DNA of 64,000 bases. Source: Mucilaginibacter empetricola. GTDB lineage: Bacteria > Bacteroidota > Bacteroidia > Sphingobacteriales > Sphingobacteriaceae. Below are positions 8,440 through 16,554 of the stretch, piece after piece. Where the stretch lies: positions 1 to 64,000 of the forward strand of contig NZ_JANUBZ010000001.1 in NCBI RefSeq assembly GCF_024808665.1. Direction: 5' to 3'. A program made the translations under genes and the position numbers. Below the pieces are notes generated by a model. It made no database searches, was not told the origin of the DNA, and worked only from the letters and a program-made list of their open reading frames with translations. The stretch's first letter is position 1; every line of letters starts with the position of its first letter.

Positions 8440-8511
8440 GGCCCGTTCGTCTAGGGGTTAGGACGTTAGATTTTCATTCTAGAAACAGGGGTTCGATTCC
8501 CCTACGGGCTA
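8440..8511 (+). tRNA. tRNA-Glu (anticodon TTC)
   Basis: The acceptor stem GGCCCGT (8440-8446) pairs with ACGGGCT (8504-8510) with one G-U pair. The anticodon loop TTTTCAT places TTC at 34-36. The T arm is AGGGG-TTCGATT-CCCCT. No CCA is encoded. The integrase gene begins 250 bases downstream in the same direction, so this tRNA 3' end is the likely attachment site of the element. Confidence 0.93.
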
Positions 8512-8536
8512 CAAAAATCGATGTCAAATCATTCAA

Positions 8537-8574
8537 AAAGCTGTAAATCCTTGATTTACAGCTTTCTTTTTTTC
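8537..8574 (+). terminator. intrinsic terminator of tRNA-Glu
   Basis: A perfect 13-bp stem, AAAGCTGTAAATC (8537-8549) with GATTTACAGCTTT (8553-8565), has a 3-nt loop and is followed by C and eight T residues. It lies 26 bases downstream of the tRNA. Confidence 0.88.
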
Positions 8575-8610
8575 CGGCAAAACCCCATTTTATTCACCAA
8601 ATCGTATAGT

Positions 8611-8661
8611 TCCAGTGAGTAATTCGGTGAGTCGGGAAAGTCAAGCAAATGACTCACTGGA
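8611..8661. repeat. inverted and direct repeats at the element end (possible integrase arm sites)
   Basis: TCCAGTGAGT (8611-8620) is exactly inverted as ACTCACTGGA (8652-8661). A further GTGAGT at 8627-8632 sits 12 bases after the GTGAGT at 8615-8620. They lie between the attachment site and the integrase gene, where arm-type binding sites of tyrosine recombinases or an autoregulatory operator are expected. The role is inference. Confidence 0.5.
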
Positions 8662-8707
8662 AACTCCGTAACTTATTGTATTACAGCATGTTCGATTAAA
8701 ATACATC

Positions 8708-8738
8708 TTGTAACTGAGGTAGCTGCAAACTTAATTTG
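8708..8738 (+). promoter_or_regulatory. probable integrase promoter
   Basis: TTG at 8708-8710 and TTAATTTG at 8731-8738 are 20 bases apart, a normal spacing for the Bacteroidota -33/-7 pair. The -7 box differs from TAnnTTTG at one base. The integrase ATG follows 22 bases later. Confidence 0.4.
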
Positions 8739-8760
8739 TCTCACATTTTAAGCTTGTTTT

Positions 8761-9993
8761 ATGGAATTAAATTACAGTCTGCTCTTCTATTTGAAGAAGC
8801 CAAAGAACTACACCAACGGCCCCATCCCTGTCTACATGCGCTTCACAATCAATGGGATACCGAAAGAATGCGCGACCACCCGGACCGCCGACCCGGAAAA
8901 GTGGTGTGCAAAAACCGGTCGTGAAACCGGGAAAACCGAACCCTCAAGGTCCCTGAATTTTCACATGGATGACCTGCAGCAAAAGGTGCATAATGTCCAT
9001 GCGCAGATGGTCAGGGATGACGATGAAATAACCGCCGCTTCCTTGCGGGATAAGTTCCTTGGTAGGGACAAACCGCAGAACGTGCCGCAACTTTTGGAGA
9101 TTTTCCGGTTGCACAATACGCAAATGAAGGAATTGATCGGGAAGGAATTTGAGGAAAACACCTTAAAGGGTTATCGTACCTGCCTGCTGCATCTGACCGG
9201 CTATATCCAAAAAAAGTATAAATCGGACGACCTGGCGATCAAGCGGCTTGATTACAATTTTATCAATGATTTTAATCATTATCTAAAATTAGATTGTGGT
9301 ATTCAGCCTATCTCTGCTGCTAAGTATTTGAAACACCTGAAAAAGGTAGTTAACAACTACATCCTTAAACCGAAGTTGTTACGGGATAATCCATTTTCAG
9401 AATTCAAATCAAAAGCGAAAGTAAAGGAACGCGAATTTTTAAGCCAGCTACAGTTAACCCGTCTAATGAAAAAGGAATTTACCATAGGGCGAGTCGCTAA
9501 TGTACGCGACATTTTTGTATTTTGCTGTTATACCGGCTTGTCCTATGCTGATGTTAAAAAGTTGACCCGAAATGAAATCATGACAGGCATCGACGGCGGA
9601 AAATGGATATTTACACACCGGAAGAAAAACGATAATTCTTCCCGTATCCCTTTACTAAAACCTGCCCTGCAAATTATAGCGAAATATAAGGACCATCCCA
9701 AATGTGTGAATGAGGATGTTGTTTTGCCAGTTTTAAGTAACCAGAAAATGAACAGCTATTTGAAGGAGATCGCGGATGCCTGTGATATTAAGCAGAACCT
9801 AACCTTTCATTTATCACGGCATACTTTCGCCACCACAGTAGCATTGACAAACGGGGTGCCTATTGAAAGCGTAAGTAAGATGCTCGGTCATGTGGATATT
9901 AAAACCACACAGCATTATGCAAAGGTCATTGATACAAAAGTCAGTCAAGACATGAAAAAACTGAGTAGAAAACTGGATAAAATGGCCAGCTAA
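8761..9993 (+). CDS. int: tyrosine recombinase, IntDOT-like integrase of the element
   Basis: This 410-residue protein integrates and excises the element. It has an N-terminal arm-binding domain (about 1-100), a SAM-like core-binding domain (105-205) and a catalytic domain. Visible catalytic residues are H350-x2-R353 in HLSRHTF, H377 in LGH and the nucleophile Y386 in TTQHYAKV. The first catalytic Arg box reads CYTGLSYADV, so Ser261 stands where most family members have Arg, as is known for IntDOT of CTnDOT. The start follows a promoter-like sequence. Confidence 0.93.
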   Translation: MELNYSLLFYLKKPKNYTNGPIPVYMRFTINGIPKECATTRTADPEKWCAKTGRETGKTEPSRSLNFHMDDLQQKVHNVHAQMVRDDDEITAASLRDKFLGRDKPQNVPQLLEIFRLHNTQMKELIGKEFEENTLKGYRTCLLHLTGYIQKKYKSDDLAIKRLDYNFINDFNHYLKLDCGIQPISAAKYLKHLKKVVNNYILKPKLLRDNPFSEFKSKAKVKEREFLSQLQLTRLMKKEFTIGRVANVRDIFVFCCYTGLSYADVKKLTRNEIMTGIDGGKWIFTHRKKNDNSSRIPLLKPALQIIAKYKDHPKCVNEDVVLPVLSNQKMNSYLKEIADACDIKQNLTFHLSRHTFATTVALTNGVPIESVSKMLGHVDIKTTQHYAKVIDTKVSQDMKKLSRKLDKMAS

Positions 9994-10002
9994 GTTTTAC
10001 CT

Positions 10003-10040
10003 TTTAAATGCCATGCATTTTGTTGTGCATGGCATTTAAA
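10003..10040. terminator. strong hairpin after the integrase gene
   Basis: A perfect 15-bp stem, TTTAAATGCCATGCA (10003-10017) with its complement at 10026-10040, has an 8-nt loop. It begins 10 bases after the integrase stop. The sequence after it (TCTATA) is a poor U-tract, so it could be an RNA stabiliser or an operator instead of a terminator. Confidence 0.5.
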
Positions 10041-10113
10041 TCTATACCAACATTTGAAAGTTGGCAATCCCACGCTTATTGAATATTCAATTTTGGGTCT
10101 TGATTTTAATGCA

Positions 10114-10380
10114 ATGGCCCAAATTGATATTGTTACCAAAGATGACCTTGAACTATTCAAACAGGATTTGATCAGGGAAATTTCTGCATTAATCAAGCCA
10201 CAAAACCACGATCCCAAACAATGGCTGCGGAGTGTTGAAGTTAGAAAGCTATTACACATCTCGCCGGGCACGTTACAAAATTTTCGTGTAAACGGAACCT
10301 TAACATTTACAAAAGTCGGTGGCATATTCTTTTATAAATACGATGATATTTTAAAGGTGCTGGAGAAAAAGGGTCGATGA
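10114..10380 (+). CDS. small HTH protein, excisionase-like
   Basis: From the ATG at 10114 this encodes 88 residues starting MAQIDIVTKDDLELF. The longer open frame from 10054 runs back towards the hairpin and is less likely. A coiled N-terminal segment is followed by a winged HTH of the excisionase/HTH_17 type (WLRSVEVRKLLHISPGTLQNFRVNGTLTFTKVGGIFFYKYDDI). Its place beside the integrase suggests a directionality factor or regulator of excision. It overlaps the next gene by 4 bases (ATGA). Confidence 0.75.
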   Translation: MAQIDIVTKDDLELFKQDLIREISALIKPQNHDPKQWLRSVEVRKLLHISPGTLQNFRVNGTLTFTKVGGIFFYKYDDILKVLEKKGR

Positions 10381-10679
10381 GTAACGAACATTTTCATTTT
10401 TTGATTCGGTTCTTCAACAAAATGGCTAATGAAGAACGCTTAAACACATCGCACATAAGTCTCTGTTTTGCGCTTATTGTCTGCTGGGATCAGCAAAGGC
10501 ACAAACTGCCATTTAAAGTAAGCAGAAAGGTGTTAATGGAATATAGCAAGATCTCATCTATTAGTACCTACCATATTTGTATTAAAGATTTAATTAATTT
10601 TCGATTGATCAAATATACTCCAAGTTATAATTCGTATGAAGGAACATTGGTATCCCTTATAATCAGAATAGATAGTTGA
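10377..10679 (+). CDS. hypothetical protein translationally coupled to the HTH gene
   Basis: The 100-residue product has an IRFFNKMANEERLNTSHISLCFALIVCWDQQ segment and a second helical region (VLMEYSKISSISTYHICIKDLINFRLIKY) that looks like a winged HTH. It starts inside the HTH gene (ATGA overlap), so the two are likely made together. Similar small proteins accompany integrase/HTH pairs in Bacteroidota elements. A DNA-binding accessory role is inference. Confidence 0.65.
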   Translation: MSNEHFHFLIRFFNKMANEERLNTSHISLCFALIVCWDQQRHKLPFKVSRKVLMEYSKISSISTYHICIKDLINFRLIKYTPSYNSYEGTLVSLIIRIDS

Positions 10680-11376
10680 TTTTTTTTTCAGACAGGAGAG
10701 AATTGCTTTGAATTTAATTGGGAATTAATATGCAATTAAACGGAAAAGAATAAAGTTCCGACGAGAATCGAACGTAACCTCTCTGATATGCTTTAAACGC
10801 GGTATTTGGCGTTTTTTATAGTAAAAAGTGCTTTTTGACTCACCAAATTTTCAGTCGTTTTTGGTTGCAAATTCTTACATATAAAATTCGTAAATATTTG
10901 TGTAAGTAGCAACTCCAATTGAAAGAATTTTTATGAATTTACCATTCATGTTTTAAAAAACGACGCGAATTTTCCGACTGGTTCTTATGCTACAGATTTG
11001 TGCGCCGAGATTAAAATCTGTTTTTTTGACTGCCTGTAAATTATAATGAAGTGGAAAGAAGAAATTCCTCCAAATGGGTCACGAAGTCAATAAAGCTAAA
11101 GATTTTGGCTTCAGGCCAGACATTCCCTGCTGAGTAAGCACCATATCCAGCAGGCTGGTTATTTAGAGCAGAAGATTATGAGTCTCCGGCAGAGGGTGAA
11201 ACGCGAAATATTTTTAAGGGCAGAAAACTTCGTTTCTGACTTACTAAGGCCAATTTACGAAGAATTATTTGAATTTACAAGCCTAAAAATTAAATCATCC
11301 CGACAAAATCCCGACACTTTTCACTTAACCTGAGATTCAAGAACACAAGGATTATGAGCAACAAATTGGAAATCGT
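10680..11376. other. 697-base intergenic region, no convincing gene
   Basis: The region is A/T-rich with no open frame of note. On the minus strand 10758-10783 reads like the 3' part of a degenerate tRNA (T-loop GTTCGATTC followed by an acceptor-like GTCGGAAC), but the stem pairing is poor. Near 11296-11315 the word ATCCCGACA occurs twice in close succession, and the related AAATCCCGACA recurs near 14785. Confidence 0.4.
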
Positions 11377-12021
11377 ATGTTCGTTATGATTATGGATGAA
11401 AATACAAATCTGGTTTGGTATGCCTCATATGGTTCCAATATCAATAAGGAGCGGTTTCTCTGTTATATCAGAGGCGGGCAACCAAATGGCGCAGCTAAAG
11501 AATATGCTGGCTGTAGTGACCCGACTTTGCCATCTGGCGATGAGGAATTGTATATCAATAGCCAACTTTATTTCGCTAAATCATCCGGTAATTGGAACAA
11601 CTGTGGAGTTGGCTTTCTAAGTAATAATTTCGACCGTAAAACCCAAACCTGGGGAAGAATGTACTTAATTACCAAGCAACAATTTGTGCAAGTTTTCGAG
11701 CAGGAAACCCACCGAAAAAATGTCGTCATTGATTTTGAAAGAGCAATTACGGAAGCCTATACTTTTGCTCCCGGATCTTGGTACGGCCGAATTATTTATC
11801 TTGGCGAACAGGGAGGCAACCCTATTTTTACGTTTACTAACGAAGATGAATTAACACCGACCAAACCATCTTCGGATTATTTGAAAACCATTGCTGCCGG
11901 AATCAAAGAATGTTATCCTTACAGCAATGAAGACATCGCCAGCTATTTTATAAATAAGCCGGGTATAAAGGATATTTATAGTCCGGAGGAAATAACGGCA
12001 ATACTTGCCGTACTCGATTAA
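11377..12021 (+). CDS. GGCT-like (gamma-glutamylcyclotransferase fold) protein
   Basis: The 214-residue protein begins LVWYASYGSNINKERF. This matches the Y-GSN signature of gamma-glutamylcyclotransferase-like and AIG2-like proteins, in which the loop binds substrate. The rest includes WGRMYLITKQQF, a typical later strand-helix of the fold. Three Met codons (11377, 11386, 11392) are possible starts; the third sits best against the conserved core. No operon partner is evident. Fold assignment is moderate and the substrate is unknown. Confidence 0.65.
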   Translation: MFVMIMDENTNLVWYASYGSNINKERFLCYIRGGQPNGAAKEYAGCSDPTLPSGDEELYINSQLYFAKSSGNWNNCGVGFLSNNFDRKTQTWGRMYLITKQQFVQVFEQETHRKNVVIDFERAITEAYTFAPGSWYGRIIYLGEQGGNPIFTFTNEDELTPTKPSSDYLKTIAAGIKECYPYSNEDIASYFINKPGIKDIYSPEEITAILAVLD

Positions 12022-12059
12022 ACTATTAGAACGTCGATGTTATTTTCTATTATTATTTA

Positions 12060-12902
12060 TTATTCCTTGCCTGCGATTGCGGGAAGAGCAACGAGGATAT
12101 GCTTGTAGATTATCTGATAACCGGCTTTTTCAAAGACCTTGATCGAACCTTTATTTTCAACGTCAGCTAATAACCCCACACGTTTATGGCCATTAGCAAT
12201 TAATAAGTTCGTGAGTTGAGTAAGGATCGCATAGCCGTAGCCCTTGTTACGGTGGGCTGCTTTGGTAAAAAGCATGCCTATTATCGGCGATTTAAAATCA
12301 TGGCTCATCACCTGCGCCATACTTACGATTTCCCCACCGACAACTAATTTATACATGATACCTTCCCGTACTCCACGAGCAATGATCTCGGCCATAAATT
12401 CGGGCGTCCTATGAGCATTCTTGCCATATTCATCGAGATTATACAGGTAGGCCATTTTTGAAAGTTCTTCTCTATCTTCAATGCTCGCCTTTTGCAACGT
12501 TTGACTCTCAGTATCAAATGACATGATCTTTTTGCATTGATAGATCAGACGATCCTTTATGATTTGATAAGGAACTTCATTTTCTTCCAATAATTTCACA
12601 ATCAAATCGCGCTGTCCGGTAAAGGCATAGCGGCTATGTTCCGAAAAATCAATTTCGTCGGAAAGCGCCTCCAGTAATTCCTCATCCCATTGGAAGGAAT
12701 GTATGGCATATGTGCCTGAATACCACAAGCAATAGGCATTGACCCCCTGTTTATCATATAGATTATAAAGTCGCATGATCTGTACAGAGGGGGCAAGCAT
12801 AGACATCATCGTTGCATAGAACACGAAATAATTTTCATCAATTACCGATTTGTTGTAATTCATGAACTGTTGGTTATCTCCGAATTCCTTGATCTTAATC
12901 AT
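12060..12902 (-). CDS. GNAT family N-acetyltransferase
   Basis: This 280-residue protein has a C-terminal GNAT domain with the acetyl-CoA loop AAHRNKGYGYAIL (about 215-227) and the final VFEKAGYQIIYKHILV strand-helix. The N-terminal 130 residues resemble the extra domain of two-domain GNATs and have no recognisable catalytic motif. It lies 8 bases downstream of the next gene on the same strand, so the two are probably co-transcribed. The acceptor is unknown. Confidence 0.8.
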   Translation of the reverse strand: MIKIKEFGDNQQFMNYNKSVIDENYFVFYATMMSMLAPSVQIMRLYNLYDKQGVNAYCLWYSGTYAIHSFQWDEELLEALSDEIDFSEHSRYAFTGQRDLIVKLLEENEVPYQIIKDRLIYQCKKIMSFDTESQTLQKASIEDREELSKMAYLYNLDEYGKNAHRTPEFMAEIIARGVREGIMYKLVVGGEIVSMAQVMSHDFKSPIIGMLFTKAAHRNKGYGYAILTQLTNLLIANGHKRVGLLADVENKGSIKVFEKAGYQIIYKHILVALPAIAGKE

Positions 12903-12910
12903 TGCTTTGG

Positions 12911-13795
12911 CTATTTATTTTTGATCTTCGTATAGGTATTAATAGTATTCAACAGCGTGTAAAAAACCCACTCCAGTTGTTCAGGGTGAACCAATGTTTT
13001 AGTGGCGTCTTTGTTGTGACGGATATCAAAAGTGTTTACTAATTGGAAAAAATCGGAAACATCCCTGTTACCGAAATATGTTTTCAGGTGTTCCCGCATC
13101 GGCTCTAATATATAACTAAGGGTTTCACATGCTGACCGCATTTTATCCATAGTTACAGGTTCTGAGAAGAAAAGGTCACGAGCATGATTGATCTTTTCAT
13201 CCGTGTCGCCGTCGCCAGTACTTATGGCCTGGCTGACCAACCCGAACATTGGCATTTTGGGCAAAGCCTTCTTAGCCTCATCTTTACCCGAACTGGTAAG
13301 TTTCACACCCATGTAGAGTTTTGAACCTGGGGCCCTGCCTAATGAATGTGTTGTTCTTATTGTTAAATGGTGATCGTTTGCCAGTTGTTCTACGATTCTA
13401 CAAAACTCTTCAGGGGCCGCGTATGCAAGTGCGAAAGTTCTACCCGCCTGTAATTCAAATTCGTTGTTTTCTTTACCTCCAAGCTGATACAGTGTCTTTA
13501 ACAATGAATAGCATTTTTCTTCAAATTCAACTGGAGGATGATACTGCTTGTAACCTCCAGTTATAAAAGCCTGGTCAATTAATACGGGTTCTTCACCATC
13601 AAGCGTTCTGTGCTTACAGATTCCGGCGATCAGGTAGCGTTCATAATTACCGTTGTATAGTTCGTTATAAGTGGGAAGGCCAATTTTCACCCTACCGACA
13701 AACTCTGTTTCATATTCAATGGCCGTACCCATAAGAGGCTTAATTTGTTCCGGTTTCAATTCGTATCCGGTAATTGCGCAATGTGTGATGGTCAT
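12911..13795 (-). CDS. hypothetical protein, possible HEPN-like C-terminus
   Basis: I do not recognise this 294-residue protein. The N-terminus (MTITHCAITGYEL) holds an isolated Cys, the middle is a mixed domain (SLGRAPGSKLYMGVKLTSSGKDEAKKAL), and the C-terminus is helical with FDIRHNKDATKTL. The Arg-His-Asn in that helix is reminiscent of Abi/HEPN proteins, but the motif is not the classical one. It is upstream of, and probably in an operon with, the GNAT. Confidence 0.6.
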   Translation of the reverse strand: MTITHCAITGYELKPEQIKPLMGTAIEYETEFVGRVKIGLPTYNELYNGNYERYLIAGICKHRTLDGEEPVLIDQAFITGGYKQYHPPVEFEEKCYSLLKTLYQLGGKENNEFELQAGRTFALAYAAPEEFCRIVEQLANDHHLTIRTTHSLGRAPGSKLYMGVKLTSSGKDEAKKALPKMPMFGLVSQAISTGDGDTDEKINHARDLFFSEPVTMDKMRSACETLSYILEPMREHLKTYFGNRDVSDFFQLVNTFDIRHNKDATKTLVHPEQLEWVFYTLLNTINTYTKIKNK

Positions 13796-13853
13796 ATAGG
13801 TGATATTAAATTATAAAGCTATAGTTTTATATGAGATAATAAACATAGCGTAA

Positions 13854-14564
13854 ATGAATAAAGAAATATGGACCGATTGGCGGATCAACAAGCCTTGCCC
13901 ATCGTGTCAATTAGGCCGTTTAAAAGAACATCCAAAAAAACCGTTTATGCAAAGTGAAACCTTGGCCTCAGAAAATATGACCTCACAAGGCTATCCGTAT
14001 TACGATTATGTTTTCACCGAACACCTAAAATGTGATAACTGCGGCGAAGTCGTCGTTGCTCTTGGCCGGAAAAGTGAAGATAGTAATCCAAATGAAGAGG
14101 GGAAGCATGATATGTTTATCAAGTACCTCGCTTTTGAGCCGACGCCATTCCTGATAGTTGTGCCAAAGTCATGCCCTAAACGGGTCAAGGAAATCCTGCT
14201 GGAATCCTTTTCCCTGTTCTGGCGCGATGAAAATTCCTGTGCCAATAAGATCCGCGTCTCGGTCGAGGCCTTAATGGATGCTTTGAAGATCAAAAAAACA
14301 AAATTGAATAAAAAGGGACGGGAGACTTTGAAATTGCATGCCCGGATTATGGAATTCCGTTTACAAAACGCCGAGGTGGCAGATTTCCTGCTGGCGATTA
14401 AATGGATTGGGAACAGCGGCAGCCACATGGACAATATCACGGTACCCCAGCTTCTTGACGCTTACGAACTGATGGAATATGCTTTAGAACTATTGTATAA
14501 TGATCGGAAAAAACTTTTGACCCGGAAAAGCAAAGCTATCAATAAACGAAGGAAACCTATTTAA
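13854..14564 (+). CDS. DUF4145 domain protein with zinc ribbon
   Basis: The 236-residue protein has four Cys in two CxxC pairs (C15/C18 and C60/C63), probably a zinc ribbon. A helical DUF4145 domain follows with NKIRVSVEALMDALKI and IKWIGNSGSHMDN near the C-terminus. DUF4145 belongs to the HEPN-like superfamily and is often found in restriction or defence loci. It is divergent from the preceding gene pair. The GNSGSH segment is where HEPN proteins carry their Rx4-6H motif; the Arg is absent here. Confidence 0.75.
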   Translation: MNKEIWTDWRINKPCPSCQLGRLKEHPKKPFMQSETLASENMTSQGYPYYDYVFTEHLKCDNCGEVVVALGRKSEDSNPNEEGKHDMFIKYLAFEPTPFLIVVPKSCPKRVKEILLESFSLFWRDENSCANKIRVSVEALMDALKIKKTKLNKKGRETLKLHARIMEFRLQNAEVADFLLAIKWIGNSGSHMDNITVPQLLDAYELMEYALELLYNDRKKLLTRKSKAINKRRKPI

Positions 14565-14893
14565 GCAGCAAGGTATCCTTTTAGATATTGAATCCATAAA
14601 TTGCTATTATAAAAGTTAGTCGTCCGGGACAAAAGTTTATTTTAGATTATAAAGTGAGTAAACAAATGCATTAGGGGTCTTTTGTGGCTAGCAATTGTGT
14701 TTTCTGCTCGGGTGTCAGGTTAACGACAATTAACTACAGATTTTTTAATATCCAAGTCTGCAATAAAAAATCATTCCTATGAAATCCCGACATTTTTAAA
14801 TTTACAGCGTATAAGAATGGCCTACATAAATTACGTAGCGATATTTTAATAAGTATCTTTACATTAGTAGACAAATAAACAACAAGTTACTGC
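14565..14893. other. intergenic region with promoter of the GHKL gene
   Basis: TATCTTTA at 14854-14861, with TTA 20 bases upstream at 14831, resembles the -33/-7 promoter pair and lies 32 bases before the GHKL ATPase ATG. The remainder is A/T-rich with no open frame or strong hairpin. Confidence 0.4.
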
Positions 14894-16552
14894 ATGAAAC
14901 TATCGCAAAACGATATTGGCGGCGAAATCATTTCAATTATTACTAAGGGTATGTACACAGACCCTAAGGATGCATTACGTGAATACGTGCAAAACGGCGT
15001 AGATGCGGATGCCACAAAAATTGAAATCAAACTGAGAACCAATCGTATAGTTATTCAAGACTATGGTGTTGGTATGTCATTGGGCACAATGCGCCGCGCT
15101 GTAAGGGTCGGAATGTCAGATAAGAATCCTAAGAACAGTGTTGGATTTATGGGCATTGGCGTTTATAGCTCATTTCATCTTTGCAATTCGTTAATAATCT
15201 TTTCGAAAATTAAAGGCCACGCACCCAATCAACTTATTTTTGATTTCAAATTGATGAGGGAAATTTTGGAAGACCAAAAGACAGCCAGAATAGATCGCGA
15301 TCCATTAGAAACAGAGGAAGTAAGCCAAGTAGCTTTGTTACCGCTATTAGAAAAATGCGTGAATTTTAATGCATTGACAGATGAGGATTTTCCCAATATC
15401 GGAACTCGGGTTGAAATGGTTGGTATAGAAGAAAATTTCTTTCTCTCCTTGTCAAAGTTTGAGGAGGTATCCGAATACTTAGAAAAAGTCGTACCGTTAC
15501 CATTTCACCCGAAATTTTCTTATGGTCCAGAAATTCAAAAATATATTGACGATGAGTGTACTAAAAGAGGTGCCCAGTTTAAAACTATAAACTTAAATTT
15601 AGATATTAATGGTAGAGCTGAAGATCTTTATAGACCGTATAAAGATTCAGACTTTTCGCCATCTAAGCCGAATTCTCCGATCTTCAAAGTGCTGTCCAGT
15701 GACACTGAGTTCTTTGGAGTATCGTGGGGTTGCCTTAACGCAGCTAATTCGGTAATAAAAAATGAGACTGTCCGGGGATTTCTTCTACGAAAGCAGGGAT
15801 TCGCATTAGGTTTGCGCGCCAACCTTTTAAGCAAATTCGGTGCTAAATATTTTAATCGATATGTCGGTGAAATAATAGTAACACATCCTCAACTTTTGCC
15901 AAACGGGGCGAGGAATGATTTTGAATATTCCAATCTAAGAAATAGTTTCTATCTGGAACTTGATAAAGTAGCAAAGGCGTATAATAGTGACGCTAATGTT
16001 TACCAGGAACATGTAAAAGCTGATTTAGAATTAAATAAGCTAATTGAACTTTACCGTAAAAATAGAGCTGAACTTCGTTACTTCGAAAATAATAGCGATA
16101 AGCTTTTAACTGTTTATGGCGAATTAACTGCTGCGCACGCTTCGTATACCAGGCGTATTGATCGTGGTGAGGGATGGAATCTCAAAGAAGAGGTTAAAAA
16201 TGAAGCCACGAAGACATTGGACCTAATTAATGAGTTGGTTATTGAAATCAAAGGCTTGATTGAAGCAAAAAAAGAAGAAAAGAAAAAAAAGCCAACAACA
16301 ATCGCCGAAGTTGCCAAAAAACTAAATCAAGCCCCTCAGCCCAAAACTCAAGACACCACAACTCGTATTCCTACCAGTCTCTCCGAGGTAGTAGAAATGA
16401 TAGGTTACCCATTTAGCGAAGACATAAATGAAATTTTTGATCTTATTGAAGAAAGATACATTAGACCGTCCACAACTTCTGAAGAGGATTTCATAAATGA
16501 ACTCATGAGTTTAAAAAATGATATTGAAGAACTCAACAACGAAGAGTTTTAG
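14894..16552 (+). CDS. GHKL (Hsp90-like) ATPase, defence-type
   Basis: The N-terminal 200 residues form a GHKL ATPase: N-box ALREYVQNGVDA (about 27-38, Glu and Asn in place), G1 box DYGVGM (about 56-61) and G2 box VGFMGIGVYSS (83-93). The rest is a middle domain and a coiled, Lys/Glu-rich linker (about 455-475), followed by an acidic C-terminus. At 552 residues it is much shorter than Hsp90 and lacks its C-terminal dimer domain. It is 2 bases upstream of the next gene. Stand-alone GHKL ATPases of this kind recur in anti-phage islands; the specific role is unknown. Confidence 0.85.
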   Translation: MKLSQNDIGGEIISIITKGMYTDPKDALREYVQNGVDADATKIEIKLRTNRIVIQDYGVGMSLGTMRRAVRVGMSDKNPKNSVGFMGIGVYSSFHLCNSLIIFSKIKGHAPNQLIFDFKLMREILEDQKTARIDRDPLETEEVSQVALLPLLEKCVNFNALTDEDFPNIGTRVEMVGIEENFFLSLSKFEEVSEYLEKVVPLPFHPKFSYGPEIQKYIDDECTKRGAQFKTINLNLDINGRAEDLYRPYKDSDFSPSKPNSPIFKVLSSDTEFFGVSWGCLNAANSVIKNETVRGFLLRKQGFALGLRANLLSKFGAKYFNRYVGEIIVTHPQLLPNGARNDFEYSNLRNSFYLELDKVAKAYNSDANVYQEHVKADLELNKLIELYRKNRAELRYFENNSDKLLTVYGELTAAHASYTRRIDRGEGWNLKEEVKNEATKTLDLINELVIEIKGLIEAKKEEKKKKPTTIAEVAKKLNQAPQPKTQDTTTRIPTSLSEVVEMIGYPFSEDINEIFDLIEERYIRPSTTSEEDFINELMSLKNDIEELNNEEF

Positions 16553-16554
16553 AA

